Part shown: piece by piece, positions 1-13,500 of the stretch
Position numbering within the stretch: the stretch's first letter is position 1
How the letters are laid out: each line of letters starts with the position of its first letter
From: Atopsyche davidsoni
Taxonomy: Eukaryota > Arthropoda > Insecta > Trichoptera > Hydrobiosidae
Assembly: GCA_022113835.1 (NCBI GenBank)
Contig: JAILWY010000011.1
Coordinates: 6,278,501 to 6,342,500 of the forward strand
Reading direction: 5' to 3'
Length of the DNA: 64,000 nt
Notes under the pieces: model-generated
What the model was told of the DNA's origin: nothing
The model's database searches: none
The model's input: only the letters and a program-made list of their open reading frames with translations
Position numbers and translations under genes: made by a program

Positions 1-3000
1 CGCCTCTCCCTCCGCTCGCCCCCCACTCGCCCCACGTCTCCCACGACCTCCTCTGCAAGCTGCTGCAAGTGCAACAGGTCAGCACGCACACTAACACACA
101 CCCACACTCACCGCTGCAACCTGATTGAATAACTTATAACACTTGAATTATAAACATTTGTTCCAGGATGGGGTTTGATCACTAGTATAAGTAGTAAATA
201 CTAAAAAAGTTAATGCAGACATTTTGCTATAAATTTTTTATTTATTTAATATGAATATCATGCCCATGCGTATTCACAGGACAACAGAAAAACCAGATCT
301 TAATATTCTTTGAGAGAATGAAGAATTTACAAGAGACATTGTACTCAAGACTACAGATCAAACCAATCCAACAATCGTCAATTGAAACAAATAACAATAG
401 TTTGTTAGTATTTTATGGCAGAATGGTTTTCTTTCAGGGCTACGATCATTCCCTGCATCAATTGCATACGTGCATCCCATGTGTTATCTGTGCTATACAT
501 TTAAATGCTTTTGTGCACCCAAGCTTGTACAAATGTATTTTTGTAAATATTCATTTTGAATTATTACAAAAACTATTCATATAAATAACTTATTATAGAA
601 CTATGTTCAGTTCGCAACTAAAATAAAACAGTTTTTATCCAAATTTTGATATATTTGAAGCGCTCTCATGACTATCTCCCTGTAAATAAACAAACTGTGA
701 CAACTTTATCGAGAATGCACTCCACATACCCTAAATAAGTTTGTCTTAAACACCGAGCTACAGAAGACTGTTAGCCAGTTAAGAACACAAGATTGTTATT
801 GAAAGTAATTTTCAAAGTAGAATAAGTTGACGATTTCAACAGTAAACTACTCGCTATGACTGCAAATTAAATCAGTTTAGAAAGACCACTCGCATTTGGG
901 GATGCTACCCACATACCTGTGTGCACGCTCATCCATACTGAACGTTCAAAGTGTATTTGTGATCCTTGCAGATATCGGCGGCAGAGCCAAAAACATTAAG
1001 TCCCATTGGAATCGACTACGCACGCTTCAATTCTGAGGCAAGACAACACCCCTAGCTATATTATTCCTTTATACTTGTAGTTGGCTTGAAGATTGCAGTA
1101 GAACATCAGACACACTCTCTTGACCTTCTACCATAGTGGAATGGAGAATTAATATGCTTTGTTTGCATGCAAACTGAAACACATAGTTGATTCAGTTCTA
1201 CCATACTGCGATTATTATGGATTGTATCTTATTGCTTGCAGACTCAACAGCACCAGCAGAAGCAGTCCAACAAGATCATGCAGGGCAATCTCAATCATTC
1301 CAATCCGCACTTCCAGGTACCGTGGATGTTCTTTATATTTCGTTATCGTCTGCTGCTTGTATTTAATTGAATTGCATTGTGTACATAGAAATTTAATTTC
1401 ATAGCATCAATTTCAATCTTAGAGGGTTCTGACTTGTGACCCTAAAGAATTCCACTGGGTGTTTAGCTTTACATTCAATGTAATATTATGAATCTTAAAA
1501 ATATTCTAAATGAACTGTTTTTCTTTGCAGGTGTCCCCTATTCCTAATGACTTACAGACTTACATGAACAACGTTCAGCCATCGCGAGAGCTGCTGCAGA
1601 GGCCCGAAGCACAGGCCATCGTTCACGGTACTCCCTATATCCTTTCACACACCTTCTTTTGTCTGAATGAAAAAGAAATAAGACTGTAAAATAAATTCTC
1701 ATATTCGATTGAATCCAGTTTTTCCGTTGGTTTTTGTGTGATTGTAAATGGCACTGGAACTGGTTTTGCAACTGTTAGATTTTGTATTTTCATATTTGTA
1801 CATGTATCAACTGCAATTTCTATTAAATATTTTTCTCATTTAGAAATATTTAATAAAATTTGATTGATTGATTTTGATTATTCTTGTATTAAACAATGGG
1901 GATTGAATTATATGTAAACTTACATACTTTTAATAAGATTTAAAAAATGTTGAAACAAAATTTCTTAAATAATTTTAGTTACTTATTGACTGTCAAATAT
2001 TAGAACTAAATCCGTTATTGGAGATTAATACAACCTTTCATCGCGCAGGGCTGAAGCAAGGAGAGATCACCCCTGGCCACCTTGTGCAGCAAATCGCCAA
2101 CCCCACCCTGCAGAGTCGGCACCGTGAAGTACTCGCTTCCATTCTCAAGGTTCATCTGCAGACACAGCCTAACCAGCCCTCTCAGCCCCACAACCTAGCT
2201 CCGCCCAACCCTCAACAGCTGCGCATCAGTCCGCTGCCCAATGGTGAGTCTGGCTACTACACTCTTGAGTTAAAAATTGTTTGATTGGCTCGGTAGCTTC
2301 TAATACTAATTGTTCCTAACTAATGAAAAATTACTTAATTTCATGCAGCTTATTGTGTATCACCTATTATGGCTACCAGTCCAAATACACTAGCCGTACA
2401 TCACTCAGGTAATTATGGCACAATCATATCCTTATGACTCTGGAGGAAGCTCACTTCCACATCATTATCTAAAATATGTATCACCAATTCATTAAAAAAT
2501 GTGGGTAAATTTCTTACTTTTATGTAAAATGTAAAAATTGTTTTGTAGCTCTACCGGCACGCATACCGTCCCCGCGCGAGCTTCAGGCACACACACAATC
2601 CATCATGCAAGGTGCACTCATCAAGAAGAAGCTGGAAGAGCAGCGCGAGAACTTCCGGCGCCGTCAAGAACAGGCGGCTCCCCTCACTCCTGCCCACGCC
2701 TCTCCCACTAAGCATCAAGCCATCGCCTTCACTCCCACCTCGGTGAGCTAACCCAACTGACTGATGTTGCCGCGTGTTTTCTTCTGTGGTATTTCAATAC
2801 ACTGAAACTGAGATTCAAATTTAACAATTTTTAATAACAAAATATATATATGTTTATATAATGTAATATGTTTATGACTATAGATTGATTTAAATTTTTT
2901 GTTTGCATTTATTGCAATGTATTGCTCTTTATTGTGCCACTTTTGAATAATTAACAATCCATGCATAGTTCTTCTACGATGAGTTTATATCATTCAATAT

Positions 3001-5080
3001 AAATTATTTGTTATTGATCTCGTTGCACAACAACTCCTTAGGTGCCCATGACAGCCTATCCATTTTGTTCAAACTTGGCCTCGTATCTCGAATAGAAATT
3101 AATAAAACTTAATGTATATATATATATATATACTCAAAAGATTTCAGTATTAAGTATAAAATTTATATATGGACCCTCGTGTGCATGTATGAAATTGTTA
3201 TTTTTACTGTCATCTTTTTTCTTATTAAGTTAATTTATCAGTAATGCCTTGTTAAACCATGTAAATCCTGTATGTCCCCCGTTATATTTTAATGTTTTTT
3301 TTTTATTGATTTGTAATGTATGGCATGTGCAGCGATTATATTACCTTCCTCTCGCATTGTCTCAGTGATGAAAACGAATTCTCAGATATACCATATTTTC
3401 TTTATGATGCCATTTAATGTGAAGTCGTATTATCTGTTTAGGTCCTTAGAAAAATGACTGCCGAAAAAGAAGGAGACCTCTCCTCCTCTGTGACCTCCGG
3501 GGCCAAGGCTGCAGGCTGGGGGGCTCTCCACCCACCCAACCACCTGCCCCAGCCCCTCGCCCCCAAGCATGGAAGGCCTATCGTCAAGGTCATTATTATT
3601 CAATATGTCCAATGTATTGTGATTTCAATTTTTATTTATTTTAAAAGTTTGACTGTGGATGGAAAATGTGTTTATGGAAAAGAAGCAAATGTCAAGTTAA
3701 GTCTGTGGCCCATGCTAATGCATTGCCTGTTCCCTTACAGGGTAGCTCGGGCGGCATGGGCATCCCCGGGTACCAGCCCATCCCTGCTGACTTCCCTCCT
3801 GCGCAGTACATGAATCACCATCACCACCAGGTATAATAAACTTGAAAGTCTAAGTATTAGTGTAGGTTATCATCCTTGATGTGCATACTCTCAGAGGGTC
3901 TTAAAACTGTTAAATTTTAATAAAGTTGTTTTTTTATAACTAACACTATTGGTTGATGTTATCATCAATAGAAAACCTCATTTGATGTGATATCAATAGA
4001 GACAACCTGGTGAATAGCATCGTCAATTCCATGAAGCAGGAATTAATATTAAGAGAAGATACGACCACACCAGTTGTGTGCTGTGGGTTGATATTCATGA
4101 GCAGATTTGAACACATGTAACTGTGACATTTGGTGAGTTTGCGAATCCATCAATGGTCACCTTGATAACTATTTAAACATAGTTCATCATTTACTATCAA
4201 ATGTCTATTTAAGGTTTCCACAATTTCTCACATCTGCACATTAATGGAATCTACTTGTTATAAGAGTATTTATATTTGTGATCATTGGTTGCAGAATAAT
4301 GCGGCCACCTTTCAGCAGCAACAGCAGTATGTGCAGCAACAGCAGCAACAACAGGCGGCAGTGGCGGCCGCCCGCACTAAGATTGGGGGAGGCGCGCACA
4401 ACAACAACCACATCTCCATGGGCATGCCCCTCCACCACCGCCAGCAGGCTGCGCCGCAGCAGCACCAGCCTAGCATGCACCAGGTTAGCATTCGCCTGAA
4501 TAGGCTGTCACATTAGAAAATTTATTGTGAGATTGTTTGATGTTTTTATAGCGAATGGTTGAGTGGGCGTAGTGTATCTATAAAATACAAAGAACTACTT
4601 GTTTTCTTTTTTATGCTCATTTTATATCACCTGTTTTTTTCACAGGCTGCCAACACGAGAGTCAACCACATGAGCGGAGGCGGCAACAACAATGCTCTGC
4701 ACCAGCTGCTCATACAATCCCACCATAGGAATCTCAACGGTGATTAGAATAATTATTTACTAAAACTTGCATCTCGATAGTCCTCTATTTTTTTTTTTAA
4801 CCTAAAACTTACTCTAAAGTTTACTTTTCAAATAAAATAGTTTAATAGGAGAATTAATTGATGAAGAAGTGCATAATTGACTTGTAATGTTTCAGAGAGT
4901 GGTCGTGTGATGGGGCCTGCCTTGAGCCCCACCTCCAACCAGCTGGCGCGCTGGTTCAGTCCTGAGTTGCTGGCCCAGGCTAACGCTGGCAAGTTGCCCT
5001 CGGTGACTATGGGCAACAACGTTCTCTCCCTCGAGGAGCTGGAACGCATCCAGCACAGCGAAGCCATTGTCCACAACTAA
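1..5080 (+). CDS. 4E-T (EIF4ENIF1): eIF4E transporter 4E-T, C-terminal part (5' partial)
   Basis: Eleven exons join in phase: 1-77, 1242-1316, 1531-1627, 2049-2243, 2349-2408, 2549-2742, 3442-3588, 3741-3830, 4295-4483, 4646-4739, 4896-5080 (stop TAA), giving 466 residues; the N-terminal eIF4E-binding part lies upstream of the window. Recognisable 4E-T blocks are ELLQRPEAQAIVHG followed by GEITPGHLVQQ, then the basic helix with LIKKKLEEQRENFRRRQE and VLRKMTAEKE, and the C-terminal block LARWFSPELLAQ...LSLEELE. A Gln/His-rich low-complexity stretch is encoded by 4295-4483. In the family, 4E-T is a nucleocytoplasmic shuttling, P-body protein that binds eIF4E and partners such as DDX6, LSM14 and PATL1, repressing translation and protecting deadenylated mRNA. 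The 1531-1627 / 2049-2243 junction falls inside the conserved block, which supports the splice model. Nearest polyadenylation signal AATAAA is at 5209-5214. Confidence 0.93.
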
Positions 5081-6560
5081 CCGCGTCGGCTCCTTGGAGT
5101 CCGGTGACTCACGGAGTGATCTGTTTCGTTTAGAGTATCCATTTTTTAAAACTTGAAGTTTGCGAAACTCGCATTTTAAACTGTACTATTGAATGGAGTA
5201 GTCGTTTAAATAAACTGTTGATAGATCTTGACGGTGTCCGAAGAGTTCATATTGATTAAGTTTTATTTACGGTGAAGACTTGCCCTCGACGCTCTTCTTG
5301 AACTGCAATATTCCCGTCTACATGGGTGGCCGTAGAATCCTTTAGTATTGGACGAACTTTTGACTCGTGTCTCGAGGCGAGGCATTGTTTCCCTGCATTC
5401 GGAATATATATTAGTTGTTTGTGATTAAGTCGATAATGCCGGAGTTCCAGGTCGTGGGATGACTCGTCCGTACTGACAAACGAGCGACTGACTGGCTAAA
5501 TTTCAGTATTGAAAATATTCCCATTGTCACTTTATCACAAAGTTTTAGTGAAAATTGTTAAGTTGGTTCAATTTAAAACACAAACCCATGCAGGCGTCAT
5601 TCGCTGATTACTGACTGAGCGAAGGAATCGAGCTGGGGCGGTTAAAGTGGTCGGTTGCGCAAGTCATGAAGAAGGCACCGTTTGTTGTAAAACGCGTCTC
5701 CCGCGTCAGCTTGCGTAATCTGGTTTGTGGACTAGTCAGCGTGTTCAATGGCCCGCTCCGGTGACTGCCCTTGGACATTACCACGAACCGAGCTAACCGG
5801 TGGCTCGCTAATATCAGAGAAGACTCTGCAAAAAACTGTAAATATTTTATTATGTTATTGAAAAAAGAAAATTGTCAGTAGATTTTGAATCACTTCACTT
5901 TTTATTTTGATTACTATTGTCGGTTTGGATCTGAGAGCCCAAGCCGGTCCCGCGATGCACGAAGAGTGCGGGCCAACTCTGCGGCCGGAGAGATCTCGTC
6001 ACGAGAACTCAACAGAATCGGAGATGTCAATTATGTAGATGTACGGGCGCTGTCACCTTCAGTTTAATTGTTGCATTCTAGTACTACTCATTAGGCAAGA
6101 TGTGAGCTATTCGATACAAATGTACTTATAATTCTTATTGTAATTGAATATTCCTTAGGGATGAAAAATAGTTTTCACACAAGCCATTCTCTTAATTTCG
6201 TACTGCAAGGAACCATTTTCATTTGAGAGAATATATGTATTATAAAATTAGGAAATAACGAATGGATGAGGGTTTTTTTAGATTTAATAATTTTCATTTT
6301 GTTCACATTTTTGTATGTTTTATTTCTTTTGCAAGAGCTCTGTGAAGCACTTCAATAGTTTCCATAAAATAAGTACGTAATGCATTTGTTATCATGATGG
6401 GTCCTGGCGTTTTAGTGAAGGAAGTGTCGTGCTCGTAGAAGCAGCTCTCCGGGGCGGGTCACTCTGTCGAACCGCGCGGAGGCACGAAGAACAAGCTGAA
6501 TACATTTACCACAAGCTGTGAACAATACTAGTATTGTGCGACAACCTCTAGTGGTCTAAA
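5081..6560 (+). other. probable 3' UTR of 4E-T and downstream flank
   Basis: No convincing ORF continues after the 4E-T stop. An AATAAA occurs at 5209-5214, but sequence of higher GC than the surrounding AT-rich DNA continues in patches (about 5590-5820, 5930-6060 and 6420-6500). The transcript may therefore use a distal poly(A) site. Short ORFs here show no recognisable protein. Confidence 0.4.
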
Positions 6561-6907
6561 TACATACAAGGTTAAAGAAACTACTTTTATTCTCATTTTC
6601 ACAAACCTTCCCAACTTCCTTTTCTACAATACTCATCGAAATTCTTTATTTTTATGTTGGTTTCATTATGAAAGTAATTAATGAGGAGATTCCAGAAAAA
6701 GTTTATTTTTCCACTTTTAATTTAATTTTTTTCATGTATCAAAGAAAGGCTACCGATGCTTCATTTTTCTCATCTATAGTTCATACATCTCACCCCAAAT
6801 ATATAAATATATATATTTTGCAATCATGTGACTCCCGGGCCTTTCAGTAATTTATAAAATTTTGTTTAAGATGTCTTTTTTAAGGAAAAGTGGTAATAAA
6901 ACTTCAG

Positions 6908-7049
6908 CTAACTTGTGGACGGGCTGTCATATTTGCCTGGAGTATCTGAGGTTTCCCCGGTGTAATCACAAGATAACTCTTTTGTGTCCGCTGACATAAC
7001 TGTGCAGTGCCTATAGTAGGGAGAGTTTTTAGCAAAAAGCTCAGGTTTC
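6908..7049 (-). CDS. candidate terminal coding exon, gene not recognised
   Basis: On the minus strand a fair 3' splice site (T-rich tract ending TTGGCAG) at 7050 opens 46 codons ending in TAG at 6908. The peptide begins KPELFAKNSPYYRHCTVM and ends GKYDSPSTS, with balanced composition unlike the AT-rich surroundings. It begins with one spare base, so the preceding exon would have to end two bases into a codon. I could not find upstream exons of this gene and do not recognise the peptide. It could be chance, or the last exon of a minus-strand gene with very long introns. Confidence 0.25.
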
Positions 7050-7209
7050 CTGCCAATAATTAAATAAATATATTTCATTAATATTAGTACACACCCATGT
7101 ATCAAATATTCAATGAATAAAACATTCTATTAAAAGCCCAAGTGAAATTATTAATCAAAACTTTATATTTAATATATGTTAAGATTGATTTTAAATGCCT
7201 TTATTATCA

Positions 7210-7297
7210 CTAGCTCTTGGAGAATTCTGCTCTTCCCAACGCAGCGTCTCTGGCTCCAAGAAAACTCTGAGAACGACTGTCTTCATTGGATTCCTTA
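7210..7297 (-). CDS. second candidate terminal exon, gene not recognised
   Basis: This minus-strand segment reads KESNEDSRSQSFLGARDAAL and on to FSKS and TAG, after an AG at 7298-7299. The polypyrimidine tract is poor. Its entry phase (one spare base) equals that of the candidate exon at 6908-7049, so the two could be alternative last exons of one gene. Weak evidence. Confidence 0.17.
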
Positions 7298-7559
7298 CTT
7301 AATTAATTCAAGTTCATAAATCTAATTGAATACTATTCTAATTATGGTGAGGACAGAAATACTGGGTCTAAAGATTGCAGCATGTTCTCATTCTAGATCT
7401 TAAAATTGCTGATCCTGTTAGTAGTTTTATCGTCATACATTCAGAAAAAATAATACAGTTGGCTTGTGATTGTAAGAAAAGGGCAGATCACGCCACTTCT
7501 GCTCCCGGACATGCTGGATGCCAAGTGAGGGCGCGGACACAAGAAAAAGTCAGTTAATG

Positions 7560-10500
7560 ACTTGTATGAAATAAAAATTCAACATGATTTAGATGCAACA
7601 TTTATTTGACAACAATATTATATAAATAAATTAATTTCTTCACTGGTGGTGGGAAATAAATTGAAGCTATGGCGGTGCAGACCGCTTTCATAAACTAATA
7701 TAAAAATTTATGATACACAACTATTGTAATAAAAAGTTTCTAACAAAAAACAATGAAAGCCAAAACATCACAAGTTTTTTTAATTTCACTCCGTTTCTAT
7801 GGTTAATCAATTTGTTAAATTTCTATCAAAACAAAATTTTTGAATTTTCTCTATAACATTCCTAATCTATAAGCTCTGAAATATTAGCATTTAGGATTAA
7901 CACAACTTACATAAAAACAGTTTACAATACATTATTAAAATTATCTAATTTTCGAGTCTGCCGTGACAAACGGAAAACGGCGTTTTCCTTATGAGAAATT
8001 TCATGTTGAAGAGTGTTTGGGACTTTAAGTACTTATAAATTAGTTTAAGCTGCTTTGATAATTTCTATATATATATCATTAAAAAAATATATATTATATT
8101 GTCCTGTAGAACAATTAAAAATTTCCAAAAACATTTACTATTTTCCATTGAGCATACCTACTTAATTTGGCCGCACTCGTGCTCTAAGTTCTTAAAACAT
8201 TGGATAAATTTTAATTAAAATAAAATGTACAATTAGCGTTCACGTTGATATCGAAAGAGAATTGCAACAGTTGTCCCCATCTTTATGCAATTAATTGTAC
8301 AATTCATTTTTTTAAATTATTTAGATTAATTGATACACTTTGTGCAACTTTAGTTGTCAATGTATTAGAACCGCCAAACGTGTGCATGTCTTAAACACAT
8401 GATCTTACCAATAATGACTTCATAAAATTAACTTAGCTGAAGTTTGGGCTGCAAGAATCATCTCTTCTACAAAACATCCTCTCCTTTGCACGCCACAAGA
8501 CTTTTTGGTTTATGTTTTGAATATTTGATAAATGATAACTAAAGTATAGCTATACTGGGCTTTGTTAGTCTTAACTAATCCACCATTCCAGGAGATTTCT
8601 TGTAACACTATTTATCGGTAAGACATACGAAGCGTGCTTTCACTATTGTATCTATACAGACACATGAATTTCAAGCCATAAATACTGATAAAATCTGTAT
8701 CTGAAATTTGTGCAAATTAGGTTATCCCATGGGTATTTTATTTTAATAAAATATCTCATTGTCTTTTTAACCGTCCCATTTTACTCCAAACCATCGAAAA
8801 TATAAAATGTTTGATCAGGAACGCAACACTTGCAAATATGCTTCGTAGTATCAAAATAAAATTATGAGATACTCGCAAAGCGACAATGAAGAAAGAAATA
8901 ATATTTTTATATCTAACGTAATAAAATAACATTGTGCATTATAAACGTTCTGGAAAGTATAATAAATATTAAGATTATTTAAAATATTATGTTTGGTGAA
9001 AAGTACAAATAGGGATTATGCGAATCATTGCAATTGTTATTCTAACATTATTCACGAATACTTGGATAACTCCGGTTCCTAAATTATGCGTACCTGATTG
9101 ATGTAAATGTTACAAACCATGAAGCATATACTCATCCATAATAATAACCCAAGTGAATAAAACTAATACTGTGCTGCTATTCGTTTATTTACCAATTGAG
9201 TAAATAAACTAATAATGTTTGATTTTCTAGTTGAATATTTAGGAAGCACAGCACTCTGATTAATCTGACAATTATTATAATCAACCCTATTTCGGATAGA
9301 TCCTTCATCATCCTCTGACCTACCTCAAGACTAACAATTCTGCACTCTTGTCTAAACGTGTTTAAAATACAATACGATGATATTTTATTTTAGTTCACCG
9401 ATACAAGTTTACATATCAACGACAGATAAGCAAGCTTTTGATGTTTTGTCCATTTAGTCTTTTTGATTTTTGCCTTTCCACCGTCGATATTCATTCACAA
9501 ATATTTTTGTTCCACGGTACATTCATTAGTTACATGTAGATAAAATAATTTTTAAATCGCCAGGTTACTGAGAGGATATTGCTTATTAATGGATGACTAT
9601 TGCTTGCATTTACATAACAATTCAATACAACACATTTCAACATCCAATACGGGGATATTAACAAAACAATAGCTTTAGATACACCAGACTATGTTCTTGA
9701 CAACTCTCAGATATTCAATGCTCCAAGTACTGAAACTAATACTTTTATAAAAACAAATAAAAACAGCAAGAAGAAACAATATACTGAAGTAGTGTTGTCG
9801 AGTGTCGCATTTCAAACATCCCACCGGCTCGTTATTTTTGCGCACCTTCTATGCCTCCTGCCCTGGTAATTATAGTATAGTGTTATAACAAAAAATATTT
9901 TCTAAAACAAAAACTACTGAGCCCAATTGCATCAGTTTGGGTCAACACAATCATCAATTTCATTAATCGGATCCGGTCGCGGATATTGAGATGTTAAAAT
10001 TAGGCTATTAGTACTTTTTAGAATGTGGCTGATTTGACAAAGACATGAAGTGTGTTGTGTTACGAGGGCGAGTCCGACAAGGTGGATTTTTAAAAACACT
10101 TGTTTGTTTAGTTGCTGTTATCGGGCATGTCTAGCCTAGTCTTTATATTTGCACAGCTTTCAGCAATGAAAACATTAAAAAAATACTGAGCAGGAGTGGA
10201 TTTTAAGAAACCACACTGATACACCGGGTTATGCCCTTGTTTCATGGCACTCCGTATGACACTAATATAGTTTCTTCTTTCACTATTTTTATTTCCTTAG
10301 GCCAAATAAAGATATGTAGCACGCTACAACACATTCATTATATTGGATTGATGCATCAATTTGTAGTATTTTCGATTTTAATGGCAAAAGTATTTTATAT
10401 TGAATGTCTTATTTAATGAAGACTTTAAAAAAGTCAAGAATAAAAATTGTTTGTAAAGTTGTTTTGCCAAGTACACCAAAAACCTATGGATTTATGCGTC

Positions 10501-13500
10501 GATCTGTTACATACAACTTCCAAAGTATAATTAACACTTGATCAAATCATTTAATAATAAAATTCTTCATTATGATTTTTAAACATGTTAAGGTAGCAGT
10601 TATAAATTAAAACTAAATGAATATAAATCCTACAAAAGATAGTGTAACATTTTACCCTGAGTACACTCACTATTTACAAGGCTAAGCTAACATAAGGTCC
10701 GCTGTACATATTTATAGCTTTTTACATAATTTTTATATTCAATAGATCTATCTGTTTTACAGGACAACATTTCTCAGTTCGACAGGGATAATTTGCAAAT
10801 ATAAGTTTAAAAAATTTGTCATAGATTTATCTAAATTTAACACTCAATATATGTTATCTAAATGTAAAAAAGAATGTTTCAACGGTAAATTGGCAAATTG
10901 ACGTAAATACCAAATTAAAAACTATTGTAGTCGATAAAAATGGGACTGCTTTTCAACTAAGTAAGTAAGTGATTGGGCACGTGAAACTTGAATCCGTTGA
11001 ATTCACTATGGAAACGGGACTTGCGTAGTCGATGCTGAAAAACATGTAGCAAAACAAAAAAAAAAATTGCAGCATACGTCAATTTGCATTTCTCCCGTTA
11101 TTCCTGACCGAAGTCAGCGTAAAATTTGAAGTTACAGTTAAAGTTTGTTTGAGCTCAAACTCTAGAATAGACTCACATGACATTGTTAGACAAAGAACTA
11201 TCTAATGACATACAATAGTATAATATAATATAGTAGATAGCATAGATTATTTAGCAAGTGACAATAGACAGTCTCTCTAGTATCCTAAACATGTATAAGT
11301 AAATATCTAAAAAAGCAGTAACACTAGTTATTTATATTTCCCGATACATCGACGTAACATTTATTATATTTGTCAATTGAAACATCAAGACTATTTTCTA
11401 TTGGACAAAGCAGAACGTTTGTATTTCTAAAGGAATGTTTGTTAACGATAATTCTGATTTCTCGTGGTAAACTGATCTTGTGTCATTCAGAATGAGATTG
11501 TGACTAATTTAAAAGAAAATTGACTTTAGTTAAAAAAGAAATAAGTCAGAAAAAATTCTGAGAAAAAAGATGTCTAATGGATACACAATTAATTAATCAA
11601 TTCAATCAACCGCTTCTTCATCAAAAAAATGCTACGACCAGTTATGCCCGAAACCACAGAATTATGGAGCTATCAGTGAGGTAAAAAGAGATTTGTGTAC
11701 CGATTGCCAGCATTTGGTGTTTGCGAAATTGAAAAGGGAGAGCTTTTCATGAAAAACACACAAACCTTTCTTTGATTCGTAACAATTGTACACGCAATAT
11801 TTCATAAATTAAAAGTCCTTTGGTGGGCCCTATTCTAAGCAAAATCAAAAATGAAAATGTTTAAAACTACCTTGAAAACCGCAACATAAGATATATCAAC
11901 CGATTGGTTAATATCGATTGACAATTCTGTAAATATTTATACAACATTCATAATATTTGATAAAAATTTTATATAAAGTACATGTAATTCCGTTGACTCA
12001 AAGAAATATTAAAAAGATTTTTAGTGATACTTCTAAATAGTTTATAATATCTCAATACACAATCAATCTAATGGGGTGCAGGTCGGGTTGAGTTAATATC
12101 GGAAACTAATACACAAGTTTTGGGGATGATAATTAAAAATAGTAAAAAAAAAAAAATACAATTCCTTGCTCATTAAGAGGCCGGCTAACATTCTAGTTCA
12201 CGAATTTACAATGATAGATATCTACATTTCTTTTGTATCCTTTCCATAGTATTTTACTTTAAATCTAAATTGAATTTACAGCGATAGTTTAAGTGAATTT
12301 TGCTATCGATTTAATGAATTTACTAAATTAAAATTCATACAATATTTTTATGAAGATATCCAAGCATCATCCTTTAATTTTAAAATTTTTAGTATGCTTT
12401 TATTAATTAAAAATTTATGAGTGCTGTTTACATGGTACACATTTATTTTAAAATGAAGAGACATTATCAACACATTCACTGCATCAACACATATGTGCAT
12501 ACTTTAGACCGCTTTGTATGCGTCACCCCTCATTTTCAAGGTTCAAAGAGATTAAATTGCTTAACGATCAGTGTGGGGTTTATTTTAGTCGCGAACTATA
12601 AGAAAATTTATTTATGCAGCGAATGTGTCAGAGCGGTCAGAAGAGAGCACAGGACTATCGAGAGGAGGAATGTGCCAGCCACGTGGCCAGCCATTACGTT
12701 AAACAGTGGCAATAGTTTCCTGCTGTATTCGTAAATAAGCAACCAACAGACCGAAAGGTGTCGCATCTAATTATAATGTCAATCCCATCTTGTTCATACA
12801 AAGTTTAGTTCCGTTTAGCACCCTCGTTTGATAGTTTATATCAATTCAGTCAATGCCAATATATGGGACCCTGATACTGGACATTCTACGGTTCATAAGG
12901 TGATCATTGGCAAGTTTTTATTCAGGGACCAAAATCGTACATTAGATTTTTTTAATAAACTATTTCAATTTTTAAAAAACATTCTCAAGTCTTCCGAACA
13001 ATGTTTATACATTTTTTAGTAAATATTTCTAATCACGTTAAGAAAGATTGCAAGGCAATCGCCGATTCATTATTTATACAATCCTCGGGTTACAATCGCT
13101 AGACTAAACAGAAACGGTTAAATACCTGTAATATTCACACCATGATGAATATTCGATCAAAAATAGCTTAAAAAATTATACACCATATTTTATTTCAATG
13201 TTTTACTGGTTTTATAATTAAATTTAGCCTGGTGAGAATTTGAATTGTTATAGAGGTTAAATATTTGATTTTACATTTTTATGCTGTCATTACAATAGTT
13301 TTAAAATTCCAAATATTGTCAAAATTACCAGATTATAATGTATAAGGTGTGGTAACAGCGGCAGCAGCGCTGCAACCCTCGATACAATCTGTCATATACT
13401 TTATACTAGACATATTAATAGTATCAATAATGTATATACATTATATAAAAGCAAAACTTCTAATCATTTGGTATTTCAATACTTTTCAAGTAGGATGGCG

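Noticed and set aside
3454..3813. 119-codon ORF across 3454-3813
   Set aside because: It reads through an intron of 4E-T; the true exons are 3442-3588 and 3741-3830.
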